Assembly (NCBI GenBank): GCA_009776955.1
Contig: WRMW01000001.1
Span: 346,235 to 410,234 of the forward strand
Reading direction: 5' to 3'
DNA from: Clostridiales bacterium
GTDB taxonomy: Bacteria; Bacillota; Clostridia; Peptostreptococcales; Anaerovoracaceae
Length of the DNA stretch: 64,000 nucleotides
Below, one piece after another: positions 61,261-64,000 of this stretch; the stretch's first letter is position 1; every line of letters starts with the position of its first letter. The notes under the pieces are model-generated. The model was not told where the DNA came from, did not search any database, and saw nothing but the letters and a program-made list of their open reading frames with translations. A program made the position numbers and the translations under genes.

Positions 61261-61289
61261 TTGACACAAAACACAATCCGTGTTTGAAT
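61261..61289 (+). promoter_or_regulatory. Promoter with internal palindrome before the small membrane protein
   Basis: TTGACA (61261-61266) is a perfect -35; TTGAAT (61284-61289) at 17 bp is a weak -10. AAACAC-AATCC-GTGTTT (61269-61285) is a perfect 6-bp inverted repeat lying in the spacer, a plausible repressor site. Confidence 0.5.
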
Positions 61290-61331
61290 ATAAGCTAACG
61301 AAACAAAGAACAACGAAGGGAAGGTAACACA

Positions 61332-61529
61332 ATGGGAAAAGCGCTTAAATACTTCTTCGGCATCTCCGCCGCCATCATCGCGGTAGGCATCGCCATATTC
61401 CTGATTTTCACCTATTGGGAGAAAATCCTGGCCTACACGACGGCCGGCGCCCGCGTCGCCTCGAACATCCTCGGCCAGTTCTCAGGCGGCGACAGCAACT
61501 CAGACCCGTCCGACTACTACGACATATAG
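61332..61529 (+). CDS. Small single-pass membrane protein
   Basis: This 65-residue protein has one predicted transmembrane helix (about residues 8-28, FFGISAAIIAVGIAIFLIF) and an acidic Asp/Ser-rich tail ending in DYYDI. A GGAAGG site precedes the ATG. It has its own promoter with an operator-like palindrome. No family is recognised; its function is unknown. Confidence 0.6.
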   Translation: MGKALKYFFGISAAIIAVGIAIFLIFTYWEKILAYTTAGARVASNILGQFSGGDSNSDPSDYYDI

Positions 61530-61558
61530 CAAGCGTCTGTTTTCGGGCATTTCTGCCA

Positions 61559-64000
61559 CTAACGTATATTCACCCTTACCCTCGCCGTTGTGGGGGTTGA
61601 CCTTTTCTTGCCGTTCTCATCCTCCAGGGCTATGGGCTTGCCTGCGCCGTCAAGGCCGTAAGTGCCCTCTGCCCAGACCTCCAGCGTAAGATTGTAGCTC
61701 GACTTCAGGTTTCCTGTGCCCGCCAGTGCAGGAGGCATCCCGCCCTCGAAACGGACAGACCATACGTTCTTGCCGCTTTGCACAAGCTCAAAGCCCCTGC
61801 CCGCCGCAAACGGTCTGAGGCTCGCCTCGCTTATCCGCACCGCATCACCAAGCTCGTAGATATGCGGGTCCCTGAATGCTATCCCTACGCTCTGCCCTGT
61901 AAGCGGGGTATCCCTGTGCAGCGTCACCGCGTTGTTGGTCAGGTTCACTCTAGGTCGCGTCTGGGTGGGCGTGATGGATATCTGCCTGCCGCTTGGGACT
62001 TCCCATGATTTCAGCACGTCCCCGTTCTTGAGCGTTATCACCGGCCATACCCTCTGGTTGACCTTGGGCACCACTTTGTCGTGCCTCGGCACTATCCTGA
62101 ACCTTGCCCCGTCTATGCTGTCCGCAGGGACCATGAAATCCTTGCTTGCGTTGTCAAGATTGCTGTCGTTCTGCACGTCCCATAGCGTGACGCTCTCGAT
62201 CTCCGAGCCTGCGTTGCGAAGCGTCATCGCCATTTCCATAAACGACCCTGGCCGTGCTATGTCTATCTTGGGCCTGCCCGCCTTCAACGAGAACGTGGGC
62301 GCCGCGTCGGACACAGTAAGGTCGAACTTGAAGCTCTTGCTCGGCACTTTTGGAGACCCTATGGTCAGGGTGTATTTCTTGGAAGCGCCGACGCCTGTCA
62401 ACGCCGCCAGCTTTTCCTTGTTCTTCACAGACAGCGTAAGCGTGTTCTCGGACGGCGTAGCCCAGATCGCCTCGTTCAGGAAAGCCGCCCCCATATCCCT
62501 TCTGCCGTCCCTCACCGATGTTATCTCCCAGTCGGTCAGCACAAGGTTCCTCATGTTCGGGGCTATCGCTATATCGGTAATTTTGGCAATTTTAGCGATA
62601 TCTGGGTCGCCCTCGATATCCAAATCCACATTGTCGGGCACGCCTATGGGATGCTTGGTGCTCACCGCCACTGCCCTAGGCGGCCTGACACTCAACGATA
62701 CCTGGCTAAGCTTGTCGCGCATATTCACCCGCAGCGGCAGGTATATTTCATAGTTGTTGCCCGAATCGTCCCGAATGTCCAAAATTATAGATGTGTTGCG
62801 TGCGCCCATGGCCGAATATGGGTTCGGACTTATCGCCAGGATGCCATCGCCTTCATGCGACACATAGACCTCTGTGGGATTCTTCAGCCTCTTTCCCTTT
62901 GCGTTGTATTCCCAAGACCGCACGCCATGCACACTATAACCGTCCCCAAACGCCCAATTCTTGTCCCTTGAGAGCACCCGCATCTGTATAGGCTTGTTTT
63001 CGTCAGCGTCAAAATGGCAGTATGACCATGGGCCGAAACGATATGCATCATAGAAAGTGACCGCCGTGTTCTCCAGCCTAAGCCTTGGGAGATTGTTCAC
63101 CACCCTTACGTTCAGGTTCGGCCAGCGGTTCTGCGGAAGGGGCTTGTAGCCTGCGACAGACACCTCAAGCCTGTTCCTTACCGTGCCCGCCTTGAACGAA
63201 TACCCTAGCCTTACCTCGTTTTCGTTGTGCAGATAGACCTTTCCGTTGTCATTGGTTTTCCTGGCGACGATGGAGACGGCGGTGCATGCCCCGTCGTTGC
63301 TTGTGACGCTCAACGAAATCGGGTTGTAAGGGAACCTCTGGTTCAGAGTACCTGTGGTACGGACGGTGAACTTGGGATAGGTTGTCACAGCCGTCAGGTC
63401 AAGCCTGCCTTCCGCCTCGAACCATCCCGCATCAGGGAGCATCCCCGCCCTGTGAAGCATCACCCGCACGCCTTTTCTGTTCCGTGCGTTCATTTCCGCG
63501 CTTATCTCGACAAACCTGTCGTTCGTCGGGGAGATACGTGCCTCATAGAAAGGCACGGGCGTCCATGCGCCCTTGTCCTGATACTCCAGTCTGGCGGCGT
63601 CCACGGCAAAGAAGCCGGTCCTCGCCTCGGCGAACGACCCTGCGCTTAAAGCGGACATGGTCTGCTTAGTGATAAGCACAGGCACCCTTGCGCCCACCAC
63701 CTTGGCCTTGTTCACCCTTACCGCCTTTTCAAGCAGCTTTATCGTGGTGTCCCCGTCCACGCCGTCCGGCAATATCTCTATGGTAGCGGTCGCGGCGTAC
63801 AATATGCCGTCGTTTTCGTATTCAGCTTTTGCCTGCACGGTGATGGGCGTATCCATGTCGAGGGCTTTGGCAATCACGCTGCCCCCGCTCGCTATGTCGG
63901 CTGCCGTGCCGTTCAGGCCCACGACATCGGCGATGTCCAGGCTCCAGTCGATATCGTCCATATCCGCGCCCGCCACGCTAAGGGCTGCCACAAGCTCCAC
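61559..64000 (-). CDS. Second large surface protein, C-terminal part (5' end beyond window)
   Basis: An 813-codon frame continues past base 64000. It consists of repeated beta-sandwich-like domains (TYPKFTVRTTGTLN, NLPRLRLENTAVTFYDA, MRVNMRDKLSQVSLSVRPP) and ends in LEVWAEGTYGLDGAGKPIAL... RVRVNIR. Domain order and C-terminus match the protein at 4361-9370 (TYPKITLRAERLN, LPRLRLSRSSIPLFD, LWAEGTYALDGAGRPVAL). The two are paralogues. No cell-wall sorting motif is seen, so the shared C-terminal domain may itself anchor or export the protein. Confidence 0.8.
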   Translation of the reverse strand: MELVAALSVAGADMDDIDWSLDIADVVGLNGTAADIASGGSVIAKALDMDTPITVQAKAEYENDGILYAATATIEILPDGVDGDTTIKLLEKAVRVNKAKVVGARVPVLITKQTMSALSAGSFAEARTGFFAVDAARLEYQDKGAWTPVPFYEARISPTNDRFVEISAEMNARNRKGVRVMLHRAGMLPDAGWFEAEGRLDLTAVTTYPKFTVRTTGTLNQRFPYNPISLSVTSNDGACTAVSIVARKTNDNGKVYLHNENEVRLGYSFKAGTVRNRLEVSVAGYKPLPQNRWPNLNVRVVNNLPRLRLENTAVTFYDAYRFGPWSYCHFDADENKPIQMRVLSRDKNWAFGDGYSVHGVRSWEYNAKGKRLKNPTEVYVSHEGDGILAISPNPYSAMGARNTSIILDIRDDSGNNYEIYLPLRVNMRDKLSQVSLSVRPPRAVAVSTKHPIGVPDNVDLDIEGDPDIAKIAKITDIAIAPNMRNLVLTDWEITSVRDGRRDMGAAFLNEAIWATPSENTLTLSVKNKEKLAALTGVGASKKYTLTIGSPKVPSKSFKFDLTVSDAAPTFSLKAGRPKIDIARPGSFMEMAMTLRNAGSEIESVTLWDVQNDSNLDNASKDFMVPADSIDGARFRIVPRHDKVVPKVNQRVWPVITLKNGDVLKSWEVPSGRQISITPTQTRPRVNLTNNAVTLHRDTPLTGQSVGIAFRDPHIYELGDAVRISEASLRPFAAGRGFELVQSGKNVWSVRFEGGMPPALAGTGNLKSSYNLTLEVWAEGTYGLDGAGKPIALEDENGKKRSTPTTARVRVNIR

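Noticed and set aside
1..64000. tRNA or rRNA genes
   Set aside because: Scanned for T-arm-like GGTTCGA contexts and rRNA hallmarks by eye; matches fell inside coding sequence and did not fold as tRNAs.

Overview
This window looks like a chromosomal piece of an anaerobic, acetogenic Clostridia-type Bacillota with fairly GC-rich coding regions. Three things point there: a rimP-nusA-ylxR-infB block, a complete bacterial-type acetyl-CoA synthase/CO dehydrogenase (Wood-Ljungdahl) cluster with its nickel and corrinoid accessory genes, and strong sigma-A-type promoters. No rRNA, tRNA or CRISPR array was seen.

Layout. 1-4200 (minus): infB (runs off the left edge), ylxR/rnpM, nusA, rimP. 4361-9485 (minus): a very large secreted GLUG-repeat/Ig-like surface protein. 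Its best start is separated from the long reading frame by a run of ten G, so it may be phase-variable. 9.7-12.2 kb: accessory genes (a YhcG/DUF1016 nuclease and a DUF4143 ATPase) and a 32-bp-period repeat. 12.2-25.1 kb (minus): an acs operon from a strong promoter at 25.1 kb, read as pterin methyltransferase, cooC, cooS/acsA, cooC, acsB, acsD, acsC, acsE, then a PNPOx-like protein, glycerate kinase and a CoA-transferase. 25.25-27.1 kb (plus): a His-rich protein, an AlbA_2 protein and the nickel protein CooT. 27.1-31.2 kb (minus): the corrinoid-protein reductive activator (AcsV type), a DUF3786 protein and a PucR regulator. 31.2-35.0 kb (minus): a GNAT protein, a probable 6S RNA with its own promoter, an AmrS-like radical SAM enzyme, cysK and an NCS2 permease. 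35.1 kb (plus): a mobA-like gene.

35.9-41.6 kb (minus): an operon whose enzyme families match the known anaerobic phloroglucinol pathway: SDR phloroglucinol reductase, cyclase-family dihydrophloroglucinol cyclohydrolase, 3-hydroxy-5-oxohexanoate dehydrogenase, BKACE-type triacetate acetoacetate-lyase and a two-subunit CoA-transferase, plus a cupin. 41.7-46.2 kb is an AT-richer accessory islet: a DUF3800 fragment, a duplicated Cys-motif protein, a toxin-antitoxin-like pair and a helicase-nuclease. 46.3-61.3 kb: a second PucR regulator is divergent from a long plus-strand operon. That operon encodes a pyrogallol-phloroglucinol transhydroxylase-family molybdenum enzyme (large and small subunits), a polyprenyl diphosphate synthase, HdrCBA, FlxDCBA-like subunits and a MenA-type prenyltransferase. 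A small membrane protein follows, then the C-terminal half of a second surface protein paralogous to the first.

Working together (inference): the Mo enzyme would turn pyrogallol-type aromatics into phloroglucinol. The minus-strand operon would reduce and cleave it to acetoacetate and acetyl-CoA units. The CODH/ACS system would dispose of or supply one-carbon units and electrons. The Hdr-Flx complex would be the NADH/ferredoxin electron-bifurcating link. The most unusual parts are the coupling of a transhydroxylase-family enzyme, carrying an SCP2-like N-terminal extension, to Hdr-Flx and prenyl-quinone-type genes in one operon, and a 12-bp element shared by the promoters of the two aromatic operons.
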